A stretch of DNA of 64,000 bases from SB11 sp943370295 (lineage in GTDB: Bacteria; Bacteroidota; Bacteroidia; UBA8524). The notes beneath the pieces are model-generated. The model was not told the DNA's origin. It saw only the letters and a list, made by a program, of their open reading frames with translations, and did not search any database. How positions within the stretch are numbered: position 1 is the stretch's first letter; every line of letters begins with the position of its first letter. Below, one piece after another: positions 62,261-64,000 of the stretch. The stretch covers positions 62,001 through 126,000 of the forward strand of contig CALRQL020000002.1 in assembly GCA_943370295.1 (NCBI GenBank), written 5' to 3'. The position numbers and the translations under genes are program-made.

Positions 62261-62965
62261 TTATTCATTCTTTCCCAGTAAGTACAATGCACCCACTCTA
62301 AAATCAAACAGGTTTACATCCATACCGAAGGTTGAGTTGCTGCTGCGCCCAACTACCCCCGTTTTTTCGGGTTGCCAAGTTTGTGTAAAATACAAGTTGC
62401 CCAGGTTGAAAGTTAACTGCCAACGTTTGCTGACAATTAAGTACACGCCGGGTTTAATATTAATGTCTAACGAATAAAAAGGATATTTAACTTTTGCATC
62501 GCTTTGTACGGTATCGTTTTCAGAATAAAATTCTTCCCTTCGCACATTAGTTCCTGAGAACACCGCTTGCCCTTGCAAAAAAAAGCCCACCCTTTCAGTG
62601 CCTTTTATATACCAGCGCGTACCGCCGCCAATGCCAATAGTGGTAGCATTAGCAAGTGTTTTTCTGATTTCTTTAGCACCGCTTGTACCCATCTCATAGT
62701 TACGTTGCAAGGTACTGTAAGTAATACCCGCCACACCGTAAGTGTATAGTTTTTGGCTAACAAACTGCCCCCCGTTTAAACGGAAACTAAAGCCGGTATT
62801 CAACTCTTCAGAAAAGTTATTGCTTCCGCTGCTTTGGTCATTGCGTGAATTTAAAAACGAAAACTCGCCACCTACCGCCCAACGTCCTTTATACATTTGC
62901 GCTCCGGCTTGGGTGGCAAGCAACAAGCTTAGTAATAGCAGTACTGTTGAGATGTTAATTTTCAT
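62261..62965 (-). CDS. outer-membrane beta-barrel protein
   Basis: A 234-residue protein starting MKINISTVLLLLSLLLATQA with a signal peptide ending AGAQ (a start four codons upstream is possible). The mature part alternates hydrophobic and polar residues in strands (WAVGGEFSFLNSRND, GFSFRLNGGQFVSQKLYTYG, YSLDINIKPGVYLIVSKRWQ), as in a small 8-10-stranded barrel. The ligand or role is unknown. The start lies inside the upstream barrel gene, so the two are coupled and were possibly duplicated from a common ancestor. Confidence 0.85.
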   Translation of the reverse strand: MKINISTVLLLLSLLLATQAGAQMYKGRWAVGGEFSFLNSRNDQSSGSNNFSEELNTGFSFRLNGGQFVSQKLYTYGVAGITYSTLQRNYEMGTSGAKEIRKTLANATTIGIGGGTRWYIKGTERVGFFLQGQAVFSGTNVRREEFYSENDTVQSDAKVKYPFYSLDINIKPGVYLIVSKRWQLTFNLGNLYFTQTWQPEKTGVVGRSSNSTFGMDVNLFDFRVGALYLLGKNE

Positions 62966-63659
62966 TTTTAGTGTCATCAGAAATTATTAAGTAATTAACG
63001 CCGATAAAAAAGCCGCTGGAGATGGATGAAAACTCAATATTTACATTATCTCTGCGACTCACAGGTGTATTTGGCCGAATAATTTTTTGGTAATTATAGA
63101 TTAAAGAAAGAGGTTGGTAACCTGCCGATACTGATAAATGCGGCAACACAAAATATTGTATGCCGGTAGAAAGGCGGGTGCCCACATAGCGGTCTCTGTT
63201 TTGCCTTGGTTTATCATCAGAAAACAGGGTAGATAATTTATCCCCCCTTATAAATGAACCCCAGTTAACGTTTAGAGTATTCACCCAAAACAAACGGTTG
63301 CTTATCGGATAGTAATACGAAGCAAAAATACCCATTCCCAACTCAAGTTCGTAATACTGTAGTTTACTCCTAAACACATTGCCGGCTGAGTCTTGTTGAG
63401 TATAAGTTTCGCTATTGCCTGTGTAATTTACATTGGTACCAAAGCCTATTTGTAGCCTTTGGGTGAAAAATACCCCGACGCGTGGGGCAAACTTTAAGGT
63501 AGTTTGTGCATCAGTTCCTGATGATGCATTAGAGGGTACCTGGGCTTTTTGCCGCCCAAAGGCCAAGTTGCCACCCAGCATAAAGTCGCCCTGCTTCACT
63601 TGGCCGCTTGTGCTAACTGCCACAAGGATAAACAGAAACGCAAAAAAATCTTTTTTCAA
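62955..63659 (-). CDS. outer-membrane beta-barrel protein
   Basis: A 234-residue protein with a signal peptide (KKDFFAFLFILVAVSTSGQ) and barrel-like strands (GDFMLGGNLAFGRQK, LKFAPRVGVFFTQRLQIGFG, YVGTRLSTGIQYFVLPHLSV). The same general layout and similar length as the following gene (for example KQGDFMLGGNL versus KGRWAVGGEF) suggest paralogues. It overlaps the downstream gene by 11 bp or more. It is divergent from the alpha-2-macroglobulin gene at the window end. The function is unknown. Confidence 0.85.
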   Translation of the reverse strand: MKKDFFAFLFILVAVSTSGQVKQGDFMLGGNLAFGRQKAQVPSNASSGTDAQTTLKFAPRVGVFFTQRLQIGFGTNVNYTGNSETYTQQDSAGNVFRSKLQYYELELGMGIFASYYYPISNRLFWVNTLNVNWGSFIRGDKLSTLFSDDKPRQNRDRYVGTRLSTGIQYFVLPHLSVSAGYQPLSLIYNYQKIIRPNTPVSRRDNVNIEFSSISSGFFIGVNYLIISDDTKNEN

Positions 63660-63757
63660 ATGCTTAAAAAAAATTATTAAAAACCATACAATAATAACAT
63701 CACTACCTACGCTTTTTTATAACTTACACCCACTTTCAACACTTTTGCCACTCACAT

Positions 63758-64000
63758 ATGATTAACAAATTAAATGCCTTACTTATTGCCCTACTGTTGG
63801 CAACTCTTTTATCATGCTCGCGCAACCCCATTAATATGGTGAGTTATGTGAAAAATTTTAGCGAGGTGATACAAACACAACAAAACCTTGTTTTTACATT
63901 TAACCATGACGTAATTGATGCTGAAAGTGTTGGTAAATGGGACTCTGCCGAGTACATTCAATTGTCTCCAAAAGTAGAGGGACGCTTCAGGTGGTCAAGC
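63758..64000 (+). CDS. alpha-2-macroglobulin-like lipoprotein, 5' part only
   Basis: An open frame from the ATG at 63758 to the window edge (81 codons). It has a lipoprotein signal peptide (LLIALLLATLLSC, lipidated Cys) followed by a beta-rich segment (QNLVFTFNHDVIDAESVGKW, YIQLSPKVEGRFRW). This resembles the N-terminus of the large bacterial alpha-2-macroglobulin lipoproteins of Bacteroidota, so a second member of that family may begin here. With only the start visible, this assignment is tentative; another Ig-like surface lipoprotein remains possible. Confidence 0.6.
   Translation, partial: MINKLNALLIALLLATLLSCSRNPINMVSYVKNFSEVIQTQQNLVFTFNHDVIDAESVGKWDSAEYIQLSPKVEGRFRWSS

Overview
The window comes from a member of the Bacteroidota. 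Three lines of evidence support this. Type IX secretion signatures are present: a PorT-like protein and two proteins with C-terminal 'YPNP / NPNP' sorting domains. Promoters match the phylum's -33 TTG / -7 TAnnTTTG pattern, and Shine-Dalgarno sites are weak. Gene neighbourhoods are also typical of the phylum: rpsU-xer-hpf-tRNAs-tuf-tRNA(Trp)-secE-nusG-rplKAJL-rpoBC, tgt-lptF/G, ubiE-porT and ligA-dapA. The genome is chromosomal, with a GC content that looks moderate to low by eye. No rRNA, prophage, insertion sequence or CRISPR array was seen.

Layout. 1-4044 (minus): an envelope operon dut, sugar nucleotidyltransferase, TPR lipoprotein, DUF4292-type lipoprotein (cut by the window edge). 4178-14389: an alpha/beta hydrolase, a giant alpha-2-macroglobulin with an embedded carboxypeptidase-regulatory-like domain, a proline-rich protein, tdk, superoxide dismutase and a cytochrome c lipoprotein. 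14390-16745: an accessory patch with a ParE/RelE-type toxin-antitoxin pair and AT-rich unknown genes. 16888-18852: a T9SS-exported protein that looks like a C25 peptidase without its catalytic residues. 18931-19575: a hairpin repeat array. 19586-27982: engB, ubiE, porT, tgt, an LptF/G permease, an alpha-oxoamine synthase (serine palmitoyltransferase-like), an HhH protein and an acyl-CoA dehydrogenase. 27984-42750: the translation/transcription block with five tRNAs. 42816-48455: DUF3467, surE, small membrane genes, dapA, a conserved hypothetical and ligA. 48690-52755: a T9SS gene interrupted by a 66-bp duplication, an unusual permuted ACP-like protein, a LuxC-like acyl-CoA reductase and a ferredoxin. 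52773-61829: an NlpC/P60 protein, a BatA/vWA protein, a dihydroorotase-like protein lacking its HxH metal motif, a WG-repeat protein, a polyprenyl synthase and rnr. The end holds two outer-membrane barrels and the start of a second alpha-2-macroglobulin.

The most unusual material is non-coding. Two dispersed families of composite three-hairpin elements of about 95-100 bp occur in the intergenic regions, in both orientations. Family A is built round a palindrome that is always exactly 44 bp. Its centre (GACTTAAGTC) is fixed and its ends (ATTAC...GTAAT) nearly so, while the arms differ between copies yet still pair with themselves. Family B has the ordered modules M1 (CCCTGAA...TTCAGG), M2 (CGTTCCGAA...TTCGGAACG) and M3 (CGACGGGT...ACCCGTCG). 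M3-like hairpins are also amplified into a 103-bp-period array with strictly alternating 64/39-bp spacing. No transposase or other mobilising gene for either family is visible in the window.
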